Made by a program: the position numbers and the translations under genes
Notes under the pieces: model-generated
What the model was told of the DNA's origin: nothing
The model's input: the letters and a program-made list of their open reading frames with translations, nothing else
Databases searched by the model: none
In this document: in pieces, positions 1 to 11,403 of the stretch
Position numbering within the stretch: position 1 is the stretch's first letter
How the letters are laid out: every line of letters starts with the position of its first letter
Assembly: GCA_037367355.1 (NCBI GenBank)
Contig: CM074695.1
Location: 1,364,001 to 1,428,000 of the forward strand
DNA length: 64,000 nucleotides
DNA from: Neoscytalidium dimidiatum
Lineage: Eukaryota; Ascomycota; Dothideomycetes; Botryosphaeriales; Botryosphaeriaceae
Direction of reading: 5' to 3'

Positions 1-579
1 CGCAGTTCTGAGCCATGCAGAAATTTCGGACCATGTAGCATTTCCGAACCAAGTCCATGGAATTCTTCTCCGACGTATTCGTTGTCGAATCAGTATCCCA
101 AGAAGGCGTCTTGCGATTCATCGGAATTCTTCGGCGGAGCTCGGATTTCCATCCGAGCCGGGAATGACTCCGGCGCCGGCAATACTACGATATGCACGTT
201 ATGAGTAGATGATTACTTACAATCGCTACACGAATTCCGAGATAAAGAGTAGTCTTAAACTAAAATAAGTTTAGTGGAGAAACATTCCGGCACGAACGAG
301 TACGTGCGCACTTGACACACTATGAGTGGAGAACAGACAGAAGCACTGAGTAGCGGATAACTAAGATGACGGCGGTGAATACTCGTTGCTGACATGTGGT
401 AAGCTGAGAAAGGTAAGGACTCTGCAGTATCACCGTCTACAGACATTTTGCCCTCCTGCGTCGCAGCCTACCGCAGAAGGCTACTGTGTTGGTCAAGAAT
501 GACCGCGACAGTGCGGTACCGTGGTCTACAACTATAAAATCTGGTTTTCCCGGTAAGAATGAGCTAGCAGAAAACTGAA
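1..579. other. intergenic, left edge
   Basis: No coding sequence is recognised. The stretch holds a perfect inverted repeat at 139-158 (arms GCTCGGAT and ATCCGAGC, 4-base loop) and a TTCCGAG site at 235-241. Both lie upstream of the methyltransferase and share the CTCGGA half-site that recurs in the PKS promoter. Confidence 0.5.
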
Positions 580-636
580 TTGCTAGCCTCTCATATTGGT
601 GGCCTGTCTGTCAGAAACCTATTTATCTCCTTCAGT

Positions 637-1584
637 ATGAGAGATGATTATAGTCTTGTAAGGGGAGGACATGAGTCTCAAAGGTCAGTTTATTACATGT
701 ACACGAATAAACGCCTCTCTAAACCCATCTTCAGGCTCGACAAGCAAGTTCTCCTATACGGCCGGTAGGCGTACCCTAAGACTCATGTACAAACACGCTC
801 GTGTCGCTGACTCGCCGCACAAAGCGCACTCGCTTATCAGCTTGCACCACGGATCAAGACGGAAACTATCTCCGCTGCCCGAATCGCAGACGTCGGAACG
901 GGCACAGCCGCATGGATCCGTGAGGTGGCTAAGGAAGTCCCGCCGTCTTCCGAATTCCACGGATTCGATATCTCGGATGCTCAGTATCCGTCAACAGACT
1001 CGCTGCCGCCGAATATCAGACTCCACTTACACGACGCCAAGTCCGTATTTCCAGCGGAGTTCCTCGGCTCCTTTGATGTCGTCCATCTCAGGCTTCTCAG
1101 CTGTGCCATGGAGCCGGATGAGTGGAAGGTCGTGGCTCATCACTGCTTCCAATTACTGAAACCTGGAGGGTATATTCAATGGGATGAAATAGATCTGTCT
1201 CCAATGACTACTATGTTGCGAGACAGTCCCGGAGCAACAAGGAAGTCCCTCGAAGCTCTGACGCAGAAGACTCTGAAACTCCAAGGGCGGCGCTTGTTGG
1301 GCTCGATGGGTCTCGTCAATGTGCTTCCCCGCGTAGGTTTCTCTGAGGTAGACGTTGACCAGGTGTGCAATGACAGGGTTCATAAAGACCGCATCTGCTT
1401 CATGGATGGAATGATGACGTTCATGGAGGGTATCCTTACAAAGTGTAGGGAGATTTTCATGCCGGGTGCACCATCTGAAGCTGAATTGGACGCTATGCTG
1501 AAGGGAGCACGAGAAGATCTCGTGTCCAGCACGTACTTCCATTTTTACATCCGTGTCCTCACGGGACGTAAACCAGTAGAATAA
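637..1584 (+). CDS. SAM-dependent methyltransferase, LaeA-like (class I)
   Basis: Likely exons are 637-683, 735-764 and 825-1584, giving 278 residues. Both introns (684-734 and 765-824) run GT to AG and phases agree, which restores the N-terminal part in front of motif I. The protein carries the class I SAM-binding motif IADVGTGTAAW, the acidic loop HGFDISDAQ, the post-I segment FDVVHLRLL and LKPGGYIQWDE, the pattern of fungal LaeA/UMTA-type methyltransferases. The first ATG could also be at 580 in the same frame, or an upstream exon may exist, because a pyrimidine-rich CTTCAG lies just before 637. LaeA-like proteins are either global regulators or small-molecule methyltransferases; the position at the edge of the polyketide cluster favours tailoring, as inference. 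GC content is lower than in the PKS, so cluster membership is not certain. Confidence 0.8.
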
Positions 1585-1826
1585 AGTATATGCGGCAGGG
1601 TTGAGATTTCTCCGAATGTCTTTCAAAGGCCCTTTCTATCCTCTGATACTTCTTGAACTTACGAACATACCCAAGTCTAATTCCCACAGATTCCCGTTGT
1701 CCTTGTGGCTTCTTTTCGACGTAGGTCTCTAAGACAAAACTCTTGCAAGGGGTGATGTTATGCTCAATGCCCATAGAATTACTTGAAGGGTTCTCAAGGT
1801 GCCGATACTGACTTTAGCTCTAATGA

Positions 1827-4446
1827 TCAATCGTGGGCCAAGATCTCAACGAGTCTGCTGATATCCTCGAACAAAGGGGACCCCGGCAGGAGAATTCTTA
1901 TTCGGGCGAAAAATCCACAAGCAACGCTCAACAAAGCGTGCTCGTCTTGTCCGCATCCAGTATCCAGACTTTGTATGATCTCAATTGCAAGCAAGCAGAC
2001 TGCGAGTTTGTTGACGTAGGCGTGATTGCTGGTTCACGTGACGTTAGCGGTAGAGATGGCTCGTGGTACTCGAGGTAATACTCACACGTCTTGCAGCAAG
2101 CTCTCGGATGAAATGGTATTGGATGAGGTGATGACTTCCCTTATCGACTCGCCACGTATTTGTTTGCTCTTCTCCGACCACGCGGGCAAAGTCTGATCCA
2201 GAGGTAGACTCAAACTACCCAAATGCAACAGCGCCTCGTGGTAACGGTTAAACAATTGAAGCTTGATCCTCTTCACTGCCTCATCTGACGAGGAGGATAT
2301 CACGGGGTTGGTGTTGGTCAAAGTGTACCATTCCTTGAGGGCCGCTGCCAGTGCCAACATTGCACCTGAATGGTCTCTGGATGCATTTCCCTTCAAACTT
2401 CCACGGAGTTGCAAGATATTCGAGCAGATTCTGGCATACTTAGAGCGAATCTCTAGCCAATCTACTGAAGGAATTGGTGCGATGACTTCCCGTGCTGCAC
2501 TCTTTGGCGGCGTCGTGGTCGGAAGGAAATCGTCACCCAGTATCTGTTGCGGTGAGGTCAGTGATCATATCCCCGCTTCATCAGGCCCGGCAAGCCGTAC
2601 TTACGGAGAACGTTTGTACCCGCAGAGCAAATGACTTTTCAACGCAGTAGAGCATCCACATAGCGCACTGAACCTGGATTACCTCATCGTCGTTGATGCA
2701 GCGGTCGAGTATGCTTGGTTGTAGGTGTAGGCCAAGAGCTGCCGCTGTTGAGGCACTTTGGACAATCAGTGTGTACATTATATCCGAGCCTGTGACCTCG
2801 ACAAGAGCGAGCTGAACATGTTAGCACGCTTCGAACCGGTAAGCGAGCCGAGGTCTACATACAGTAGCGACGAGAGCCTGGAATAGTTTAGCAACCCTCT
2901 CCTTACTGAAACTGCACTAAACTCACCAGGAACTTTCGGATTGTATTTCTCTGGAGGAACAGCGCTTTTAAGGCGTCACACGCAGCATCTATTAGTACTG
3001 CCCTGGTGCGGAAGTCCATACTGGGATCCAGCAAGGCCCCCCAAGCAAGTGTGGTAATCAGAATTGATACATCCTCCACGTGTATTGCTGGTTTCGAAGG
3101 AGATTGCAAGTTTGAATATATGTTCCGGACCAGCGCGGGCCTGATAAACATGTTCAAACTGTCCACACATTAGCTCTTGGTCCATGAGTGTCATATTGAT
3201 CCTGGCTCACCCTGCTGGCTCCTGGAAAGCCTCTGCAAGTTATTAGTGGTCAATCATGATTCGGTACATTTGACAAACGTACTTTGTATCAAGCTGTCCA
3301 TGGGAAGGGAAGCCAGATTGAGGCTATGATAATCTCGGCCAGGGCCAGTGTCTGACAAGAGTGATGAAACACTGAGCTGGTAGTCTGGGGACAGTAGTTT
3401 CTCCACCTTCTCCACAACAACCTGTTGTCTACGGTTTCGAAATATTGCTTGCTGGAGCGGGATAGCAACGGCCGGTTTCTTCGGACCTGTGTAAATGTTC
3501 TCCTAAAGATGTTAATACTATCTTCTACCCCTACGAGGGATTTTCTATATCTTCGGAAGACTGCGGAATGGGGGTCATACTTCTCTGTTCTCAGCAACAA
3601 CCTGTGTGGGAAACAGTCCAAGGATGGATTCTGATGAGCAACTCCCCCTTCTGCTTTCCAATGAGCTGGTAGTCCAGGTAGTCCAGTCTTGGAGCAAATT
3701 TCTTCCATCGGCGTTCCAGCTAAGGGAATCGAATGTCATGAAACCGTTCCCTTGGCGATCAAGGAGAATTTCGTCCTGTGGAGTATTCGTGTGCGATTCC
3801 TCATCTGGGTTTGATATCAGCATCCTTTTTTTTTTTTTTTTAGCAAGTATTCTCCTCTCTGAGAAGCGAGATGTGGAGTACTACCAAGGTCCTCACTGCG
3901 ACTAGAAGCTGCAGCATATCCAAACGGGAAATCGAAGTCATCAAAAGTGATTGTGTGATCGGGAGATAATTGGGAGAGAAACTCATCAAGAGTTGATGTA
4001 GTCGCGGAGTCAAGCGAGTACGATAGACTCTGAGTGATGTCGAAGTGAGCTGCATCATTTCGGCCCACATAATCACTGGAGGGATGAGATTCGGGTGTGA
4101 GCCGGACGTCTACGCCTTGGTGGTCCACCTGTCGAGCACCGCGCACAGGTATATATTCGCAGGGAGAACCAATCCGCTGATCTTCTTATTAGACACCAAA
4201 GGTTATCATGTTCTCGAGCAGGGTTGACGAACCTCGCAGTAACTACACGGACGTCCTCCATCACCTTTGCGCTCGAGTTAGTGCATTACAGAAACAACAG
4301 CAGTAGGAACACTCACATCGGACTTTTTTCTGTCGGCACCCTTCACAAGCCCCCCTTCTGCGGGTCAGCTTGGGACGACTCGAATTCATTCTGGCCCAAC
4401 TTCGGTTCTTTTCTAGCAGGCAAGGCCTAATAGGCCAGTGGGGCAC
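1827..4446 (-). CDS. Zn2Cys6 transcription factor with fungal_trans domain
   Basis: A multi-exon regulator. Exon 1 ends at 4317 and starts at ATG 4389 or 4446. Exon 2 is 4229-4264 and exon 3 starts at about 4181; joined they give the cluster ACEGCRQKKVRC, then DGGRPCSYCEVHQR, then the last Cys in SPCEYIPV. That last loop has 9 residues, one or two more than usual. Downstream exons I could fix are 2863-2877 (a 15-nt microexon), 2605-2811, 2086-2543 and 1827-2028. The 2605-2811 exon carries CAMWMLYCVEKSFALR, typical of the fungal_trans (PF04082) domain. The final exon follows a good GTGAGT...CTAAC...CAG intron (2029-2085) and is easily missed. Boundaries between about 2.9 and 4.1 kb are not all resolved; a run of 16 T at 3826-3841 sits at or near an intron end. 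It is a likely pathway-specific regulator; targets are unknown. Confidence 0.8.
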
Positions 4447-7400
4447 GGGCGGGACCGATAACGCGATTGAGCAGTTCCACAGCGTAAAGGATAGTGGATA
4501 TTATGAACAATCGAACCATAGATTCCAAGCATATATCTGGCAAGAACCCACCCGTATGACTATTTAGAGAAGATGTGCGGTAATTAGCGCGGCAGAAGAT
4601 TCAAGAACGTCAGGAGAAGTACTGAGCGGCCGAGCCGCTGATCAACATGTCTGAGTGCCGATGGTGCCGTATAGAAATATGGACAAAGAAGATAGACGGA
4701 TGGCAGCCAATCCAGTCTTGCACGGCATGAGATATCTGCAGCGGTCGAGCGGGTCCTCGATAGCTCCAGGTCTCCAAGAGCGTGCCCACATGTCGGCTCG
4801 GTACTCTTCTGGGCTGGATTGCGAAGGGGAAGATTACAACAGGAGCTCGTCAGTCTCACTTCCCCTCACCATGGGGCATCTATCTCCGAAGCTCCTTTTG
4901 TATATAGATCCACATCTGATTCCCCGCTGCCGGTAAAGCCAAGCAATAGGCGTTCTGTCAGTTGACGGGGGGGATGTCAGCAGGATTCAAAGGATTCGGA
5001 GGATTCGCCGCACTAGCGCTCAGAGACGCGCAACGGGTGGTTTTCTTAAATTTTTTTTTTATGTCCAGGGGCATGATCTAATGATTCGAAGGGATAAGCA
5101 GGATCCTTGGAGAGTAAAAAAAAGCCGTCGAACGATGATGGATTCGAAATGGAAGATGCTTTCGCTATTCGAGCAGGAGCCAGCGGTCTGGATGTTCGGA
5201 CGCATTTTCCTGATGGAGTAGTGCGGCGGAGAAACAGGCCGCATAATGTCTAATCATTACACGGCCCAGACAGGGAATCGACGGAATGGACTTCGTACCC
5301 AGCACAGGTGCAATTAGCAGCATACTTACACTCGTGGCCCACTTTAAGCAATGCAAATAATATTCCGTAATACTGCACTGCAGATGAGTGCTTCTTTGCT
5401 GTTGGTGTAATATAGATATTATCTTATGTGAATGTGAATATTAACACCATATGGGAATAGTTGAGTTGGGAGTCGAATCGATGCCTCGATGAGTACTGCA
5501 TATGGGGCAAGAAGTCAGACCTGTCACCAAAATAAACATGCTTCGTAAAGTGGGTATCAGCGACGGGCAGGGAGCGAAATTGTCTACTCTACTGCAACGG
5601 GAAACTTTCTGCGGCGGTTGATTCCGTCGTCACTCGTACGACAAGGTAGTTCGATAAGCGATAGGTACGATGGCTTGCGGCTGATGCATGGGAGATGGTG
5701 AGAGCAGGAGTGTGGGAAATGGAGCTCCCACTCGTAGTAGGATAGCAGTGCCCACTGGGGCAGGTGTTGCACATAGTCAGGATCTGCGGCCAGGGGCCCT
5801 GGGGGGACGGCGGGGCAGGCCTTGACATCAACACCAAGCACCGAATACCACGCCACAGCGACTTCCGGCCGTCTCCGAAAGCTTTCTCCGTGTCCCCGCA
5901 CACTGCCGTAAGCTTAGTGATTTTGCGTAACCGGCAGAGACAGTCTGGAACGCCGACGAACCATGTCATGGAGCACGATCGGCTGAGAGCATAATCCTTC
6001 AGGTGGGATGCTTAACGATACTCAAGAGCTCGCTATCGCATTGACGTACTGGGGCCCAACGAATCCTGAATACCGGCCCCACAGTAGGTGGTGGCAATAG
6101 AAGTCATCCTTCAAGTGGCAGTGGGGTGTTCCCAAAGGCACTGTCAAATCAACACTTCTCGGAGATGGTGCCCAATGGGCGTACGAAACGACTGTATATG
6201 TCGCCAGTCTTATCACGTCTGGACGAGCTACTCCAATTCCCATTGAAAAGATCATTCTTTCTCCTGCCACGTGCATCCGCAGCAGGCTCGCGAAAAAGAA
6301 CGCGCGGGGGCCCCGACAGCCCTGATTCGCGGAGATCGTCGGCTGCGCGTCTTGTCTCCTGCCGCTCTGCTCCACTGACTCCACCAACAACATTAGCCAC
6401 AGCTCTTGACACGCCGCTGCTACCGCTCTCCGTCTTCAACACCGCCAGTATCCGGAGCTCAGGCATATCCGTCCAGCCGCGTCGTAAACAACACGATGCG
6501 ATCTGGTCCAGGCGGAAGCGCCGCCATGTGGTCTGACTTCAACAATCCCTGCGACCCTCTTCCCCTCCATCGCCACCTGATCATCTTTCCCTTCGCATGT
6601 GTGCCCAGACAGCCAAGACCGCCCACACTGCCCCGATGCGCTGGCCTAGATCGCCATTACTCAGGGTCTGCGCGCCATTTGCCATTTCGAGGCCGCCTCC
6701 CTCGCTCGGAACTCCGCAGCGCTTTGTTTTGACCGCTTCACTGATTTCGACACACTTCAGCACGACCACGAAATAGCGCAGGATCAAAAGCTTGCCTGCG
6801 GCCCGCAAGCCTCGGCCCGTTCCTCCGAGAGCTTGTTATTCTGACAGCAAGCTTTTTCTCAACCGACCCGCTTGAACGGCCCCAGCTCAGCCGGTTCTGT
6901 TCACAGAAAGCGACAAGGCGCGCCTTTGTGTTTGTATTGTACCGCACGTGTTCAGGCCGTCCAGCCCAACGTTCTGGGTCCTGACGTCTCTTCCCTGCAC
7001 ACACTACTGCAGTTTCAGACATACCGCGTAAGTTTCGTCACTTGCTCCACCCCGACAAGGGGGGACGCGCAAAGAGAGCCCAGCCACAAGATTATCGAAG
7101 CATCGCTGTGCGCAGGGTGATCCGCAACAGCTTTGCACAAAAGCAACCCTCCGTTCATGCCCAGCGCTATAGAGCAATTGACTATCTGTATAGCGAGTCA
7201 TTCGGGGAAGTCGGTCTGCTTTCGCCCGTTGACCGCGACCGCCCATCTGAGTCTCCCTTTCTCCCGTCGTCTCTCTCCCGTCGTCTCTCTCCACGCTCTA
7301 CTTTTTTTTTTTTTTTTACCGAAGATCACGTGTGTGTCTTTCCGGTCGGGTCTCGCCTATCGAACCCTTTTCGAGACATGCATCGAGATTTCTGCGCTCC

Positions 7401-7592
7401 AGGTTGACGAGAACATTGTTGCTGCGTGCGTGCGCCCTTGCCGTCTTTTCCCCATCCTTTCCCCGCTTACAGCTACACGCGCTTCACGGTTTCTGGCTAA
7501 CCCTTTCCATTTGCACGCCAGCACCAGATTGTAATTCCATCTGCCCAGAAAAGCAGACGCCGCAAAAAAAAAAAAGGGAAAAAAATGGGGAG
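4447..7592. other. 3.1-kb gene-poor stretch between two regulators
   Basis: Only short overlapping reading frames on both strands, none with a recognisable domain, plausible splicing pattern or signal peptide. Visible landmarks are CT-rich tracts around 7250-7300 and a 16-T run at 7302-7317. A CTCGGAA site lies at 6705-6711. It may hold the promoter of the left regulator and the 3' region of the AflR-like gene, but no feature can be supported. Confidence 0.4.
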
Positions 7593-9530
7593 CTACGAAT
7601 ACACACCACCCAAACTATCCACCTCCCCCCTCAACAACTCAAGCACGAACCGCCACGACGCGTGATCCGCCCCACCACCACCACCACCACCACCACCACC
7701 AACATCATCATCACCACCCTCCATCGCCACCACCACCTCCAGCTCCTCCAAAACCGGCCCTACGGCTTCCCGCGCCTGCAGCGCCACGATCCGCGCCGCG
7801 AGCGCGCGCGCTTCCTCGCCGCTGCCGACGTCGACCGCGTGCGAGCCCAGCCGGATGTCCAGCCGACAGGCCGCCTGCTGCGCGGCCACGCGATAGTTGG
7901 CCAGGACGGCGTGGATGAGGTGGAGCAGGAGCAGGAGGGGCGGATGGCGACCATGGCACGGGCGGCGGCGCTGGTGGCGGCAGCAGAGGCAGTGGCAGCA
8001 GCAGTGGCAGGCGAGGCACGCGCGCGCGAGGTCCAGGGCCGTGGCATTGAGGCGGAGGAGGTGGTCTGGAGAGGGAGGGAGAAGAGGAGGAGGGGGGGGA
8101 GGAGGAAAGGGAGAGACGGAGCTGGGCTGGAGGCCGCGCAGTGTCGCCATCAGGGTGGTGGTGCAGGTGCAGTGGGGGTGCGGCGCGGCCGCTCCTTCGC
8201 CGTCTTCCCGTCTTCTGCCCCGTTCTTCCCCTTCATCTCCTTCGCCCTCCTCTCCTCGTCGTCGTCGTCCGTCTTCGTCCGCCCGGCTCGCTCCCGCGCC
8301 TTCTGCTCCTTCTGCTCCCGCTCCCGCTTCCGCGACCTCGAACAGGCCGTCTGACATGACTGGTGGGGAAGGTGCCCCGGAAAAGCTGGCCGTTGATCCC
8401 ACCTGGGGGCCAATTGTGACGTCAGCCGCCTTGCTGCCTGTAGTGGTGACTCCACCACCGCTGCCATCATCGTCAAACAGTGCCGCACATCCCGCCGTCC
8501 AGTCAGCGGTGCTGTCGATCCACAGGTCCAACGCGGCCGGGGCCGGAATGTCTGCCATGAAGTTCGGCATCAGGGGGTCTCTGCCGCCGCCCCTGTCGAG
8601 AGAGGCAAAGTCGAAGTCCTCGTAGCTCAAGTGGCAGGCGTTGGACATCGGCTGCTGCTGCTCGCCTATAACAACCGCTGGGCTCGTCATCACGTCGTCG
8701 CTGTGGTAGCAACAGTCACCATTGACCTTGTCCAGCGGTCCTGCCGTCGTGCTCCTCGTCGACGAAGCGGTTTGCGGAGTCATCACGTCGGCAGGGAATG
8801 AAGACGACGGATCGGGACTGTCATCGGTGTTGTTGTTGCTGCTGGTGCCGCTGCTGCCGCTCCTACGCATCTGACTAACCGCGTGGCCATCCGGATGCGT
8901 CGCCACGGACGACGACGGTGACGACGACGACGACGACGATGAAGAGACTCCGCCATCGCCGCCAGCCCCCTGCGCCTTCGCCAACAGCTCCTCCTGCTTC
9001 GGCCGCTGACGCTGCTGGCCGCGCCGCGCGCGCCCCAGCGGCTTGGAGATGCTGCGCCGGCAGTCGCGGCCGCGCCGCCGGCAGCGCTCGCACGAGCCGG
9101 CGTCCGAGCCAGCGAAGATGCACTTCACCTTTGCGGCGTGACGGTCGTTGCAGGCTGCCCGGAGCGTGGTGTACGGGGGCCGCTCTCCCTGGCTCTTCGC
9201 CGACGATGAGGCGGAGCCCGTGCCGTGATAGCGGCCGCGGTGAGGGGGGTGGTTCTTCCGTAGCAGCATGCTGTCTTTGGAGTCGGGGGTGGTGATGATG
9301 GTTGACGGCGTGCTACTAGCGCTGGTGCTGCTGGTGCTGCTGCTGCTTCCGGCATCAGGGCTGGTGCTGAAGGTGTGCAACATTTCGAGAGGATTGAGTG
9401 ATGTTATTTGTGTATGTGTGGAGCGCGGAGAAGTTGAGATGACGGTTTCTGTCAGAGACTTCGCTTCTTCATGTCGGGAAGGGCAGTCTGGTGGCCGGAA
9501 AATAACGACAGTTGAAGGCTCACGATGCAT
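7593..9530 (-). CDS. AflR-like Zn2Cys6 regulator with a substituted zinc ligand
   Basis: One open frame; 645 residues from the first ATG, or 596 from Met50 at 9383, a more usual start. The zinc cluster reads RAACNDRHAAKVKC, then a loop, then SCERCRRRGRDC. The family pattern is C-x2-C-x6-C, but the second Cys is Arg (codon CGT at 9149-9151), so one of the six zinc ligands is missing. The C-terminal third, with LACHCCCHC and a segment ending in LANYRVAAQQAACRLDIRLG, resembles the aflatoxin-regulatory domain (PF08493) of AflR, which activates polyketide clusters. Ser-, Asp- and Pro-rich linkers and a Gly10 run near the C-terminus are low complexity. The gene lies 5.3 kb from the PKS start in the same cluster, so regulation of the PKS is a fair inference, provided DNA binding survives the substitution. 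Confidence 0.8.
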   Translation of the reverse strand: MHREPSTVVIFRPPDCPSRHEEAKSLTETVISTSPRSTHTQITSLNPLEMLHTFSTSPDAGSSSSTSSTSASSTPSTIITTPDSKDSMLLRKNHPPHRGRYHGTGSASSSAKSQGERPPYTTLRAACNDRHAAKVKCIFAGSDAGSCERCRRRGRDCRRSISKPLGRARRGQQRQRPKQEELLAKAQGAGGDGGVSSSSSSSSSPSSSVATHPDGHAVSQMRRSGSSGTSSNNNTDDSPDPSSSFPADVMTPQTASSTRSTTAGPLDKVNGDCCYHSDDVMTSPAVVIGEQQQPMSNACHLSYEDFDFASLDRGGGRDPLMPNFMADIPAPAALDLWIDSTADWTAGCAALFDDDGSGGGVTTTGSKAADVTIGPQVGSTASFSGAPSPPVMSDGLFEVAEAGAGAEGAEGAGASRADEDGRRRRGEEGEGDEGEERGRRREDGEGAAAPHPHCTCTTTLMATLRGLQPSSVSPFPPPPPPPLLPPSPDHLLRLNATALDLARACLACHCCCHCLCCRHQRRRPCHGRHPPLLLLLHLIHAVLANYRVAAQQAACRLDIRLGSHAVDVGSGEEARALAARIVALQAREAVGPVLEELEVVVAMEGGDDDVGGGGGGGGGGADHASWRFVLELLRGEVDSLGGVYS

Positions 9531-10044
9531 GAGGGTCTAAAGCTTCTCTACTTTCGGGGTTTCCAGATCGGTATATCACGCATACACGCATGCATGTCAG
9601 ATTTCCGAGTCGGAATACTTCGCACCGTTTGGCCGATACGAGTTCCGCCCGCGGCCGAGAAAAAAAAAAATAGGGTCACGGATAAAGCGAGATGCCGGAT
9701 CGGAATGCAATGTATCCCGTTGATTGTCCGAAAAAAAAAAAAAAAAACTAAGGCATCGGGTTTGGCTTCGCAAGAGCTTATTCTTCTGCCCCCGGTGAGT
9801 GGAAGAAGTGGCCAATTACGTCTACATGCGTTTGGGACTAACTCTTGTTGAAATTTTATTGTTTTCTATTCTACATAGCCAACTGGCCAATTGATTATCG
9901 TGCGTAATTTTCTATTCTACGTCTTTCCAATTTCCTTTTCTTCATGTACCATTCCCTTACAGCGTTTCAACCGGTCTCTCTCTCCTCCAAACGCAATCTC
10001 ACTCCCCTACCTCCAGCAAACCCCTTCTCCCTTCCCCCAAGCGT
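9531..10044. other. intergenic between transporter and AflR-like regulator
   Basis: Promoter side of the AflR-like gene and 3' side of the transporter. It contains the palindrome at 9602-9614 and A-tracts at 9661-9670 and 9731-9747. No reading frame here is convincing. Confidence 0.4.
9602..9614. promoter_or_regulatory. palindromic TTCCGAGTCGGAA site
   Basis: A 13-bp palindrome with a single central base (TTCCGA-G-TCGGAA), 72 bp upstream of the first ATG of the AflR-like regulator. It contains CTCGGAA on the minus strand, the same heptamer found three times in the PKS/oxidase promoter. The symmetry is what a dimeric Zn2Cys6 regulator would bind; this is inference. Confidence 0.35.
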
Positions 10045-11403
10045 TCATTGTCCCCGTAACTTCAGTCCACTAAGAGACAACCGGGCGCCAGCATAGCAGA
10101 ACGCGCCAGCGATGACGAAAACACCAGAGAAGATCTTCATATCATCATAGTTGTCACCTCTGACAAGTACCGAACCAATAGGCAAGCCGGCCAGAGCACC
10201 CAGTCCGGCAACGCCAAACACAGTGCCAGCCCGCACGCCCAGCTCCTGGGGCTGGGAGACGTGGGCAATCAGGACGGGCATGGCGGCGATGACGGCGTTG
10301 GCGGCCCAGCCGAAGAGCACGGCGAAGGCGACGAGCGGGGGCGTGCCGGCGGCGGGGATCCACAGCGCGAGGGTGAAGACGCCGGTGAGCAGGCAGCAGA
10401 GCGCGGTGATGTCGAAGAAGCCGGTGAAGTGGCCCACGACGCCCGGCGTCAGGCGGCCGACGAAGGCGCCCGCGTTGTAGATGCTGACCAGGTAGCGCGA
10501 CAGGCCCGTGTCCAGCCCCTTGGCCACCGCGTTCTGCGTCATGTACGTGATGGGCAGCAGCACGCCGACGGTGAAGCAGAAGAAGGCCGCGACGAGGAAC
10601 AGGAAGGGCGCCGATGCCATGCGCCGCGCGACGTCGCGGTCGAGCCGCCGCTTGACCGGCGCCGCGGGCAGATGCGTCGTGGCGATGGCGAGCAGCATGA
10701 GGGCGAGCACGATGAACGCGCACGCCCGCATCGCCCACCCGAAGCTGGATGTGTCGAGCAGCTTGTTCACGACGATGGGGTAGATGATGCCGCCGATGGG
10801 CGCGCCGGTCGAGGATAGCGCGATGGCGAACCCGCGCCGCGACGGGTTCTTGAACCAGGCCGGCACGCTGACCGTGGCCGGATTGAAGATGAAGGACGTC
10901 CCGATCGCGCTGCACACGCCCTGCGCCAGGACGAACTGGTAGTACTTGTCGCTGATCGACGCCATCATCAGGCCGAAGACGTGCATGAACGCGCCGAAGA
11001 TGAGGAGGTAGGTGGGCCCGAAGCGGTCGAAGAGAATGCCAACGAACGGCCCGCAGAACTGCAGGAAGAAGTTCTGAAGTGTCGCGATCCAGCCGACGTC
11101 CAGGGATGAGTATTCTCGGAGCTCGACATTCTTGTAGTACTCCTGGAACACGCCGAGTGCGCTGCGTGTCATGTTAGCAATTTTTTGGTCGTTAAAAGTG
11201 AATTGCACGTACTTGATCCAGCCGTAAGAGCAAAAGTAGCATGCCGCGCAGCCCAAGACACAGAGCCAAGCCTTAATCCCACCGTCTGGAGGCTGAGGCG
11301 GCTGCGGTTGCTGAACGCCGCTTGGATCTTCCTTCTGGGCCGCTGACGGCTGCTCCTCTTCCTTCGACGGTGCATTCTCGATCGAAGATTGTTCGTCAGC
11401 CAT
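10045..11403 (-). CDS. MFS transporter, monocarboxylate-porter (MCT/SLC16-like) type
   Basis: Exons 11213-11403 and 10045-11161; the 51-nt intron (11162-11212) is a multiple of three and reads through in frame, but removing it gives the family sequence YGWINALGVFQEYY. The spliced product is 435 residues. A 40-residue hydrophilic N-terminus is followed by PDGGIKAWLCVLG, the DGG start of MCT-like transporters, then about 12 membrane segments with GPFVGILFDRFGP as the loop 2-3 signature. Fungal members move carboxylates, riboflavin or pathway products across the plasma membrane. Its place between the AflR-like regulator and the oxidase suggests export of the cluster product or an intermediate, as inference. 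Confidence 0.88.
   Translation of the reverse strand: MADEQSSIENAPSKEEEQPSAAQKEDPSGVQQPQPPQPPDGGIKAWLCVLGCAACYFCSYGWIKYVQFTFNDQKIANMTRSALGVFQEYYKNVELREYSSLDVGWIATLQNFFLQFCGPFVGILFDRFGPTYLLIFGAFMHVFGLMMASISDKYYQFVLAQGVCSAIGTSFIFNPATVSVPAWFKNPSRRGFAIALSSTGAPIGGIIYPIVVNKLLDTSSFGWAMRACAFIVLALMLLAIATTHLPAAPVKRRLDRDVARRMASAPFLFLVAAFFCFTVGVLLPITYMTQNAVAKGLDTGLSRYLVSIYNAGAFVGRLTPGVVGHFTGFFDITALCCLLTGVFTLALWIPAAGTPPLVAFAVLFGWAANAVIAAMPVLIAHVSQPQELGVRAGTVFGVAGLGALAGLPIGSVLVRGDNYDDMKIFSGVFVIAGAFCYAGARLSLSGLKLRGQ

Noticed and set aside
5165..5356. 63-residue minus-strand frame with a hydrophobic start
   Set aside because: It looks like a signal peptide, but the rest has no pattern, no splice continuation and no support from context.
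6022..6536. Overlapping frames of 105-136 residues on both strands
   Set aside because: Low-complexity Arg/Ser-rich translations in mutually overlapping frames; no motif or intron structure.
11162..11212. Transporter as a single-exon gene
   Set aside because: The frame is open through, but the segment has GTACGT and CACGCAG borders and its removal restores the conserved WINALGVFQEYY.
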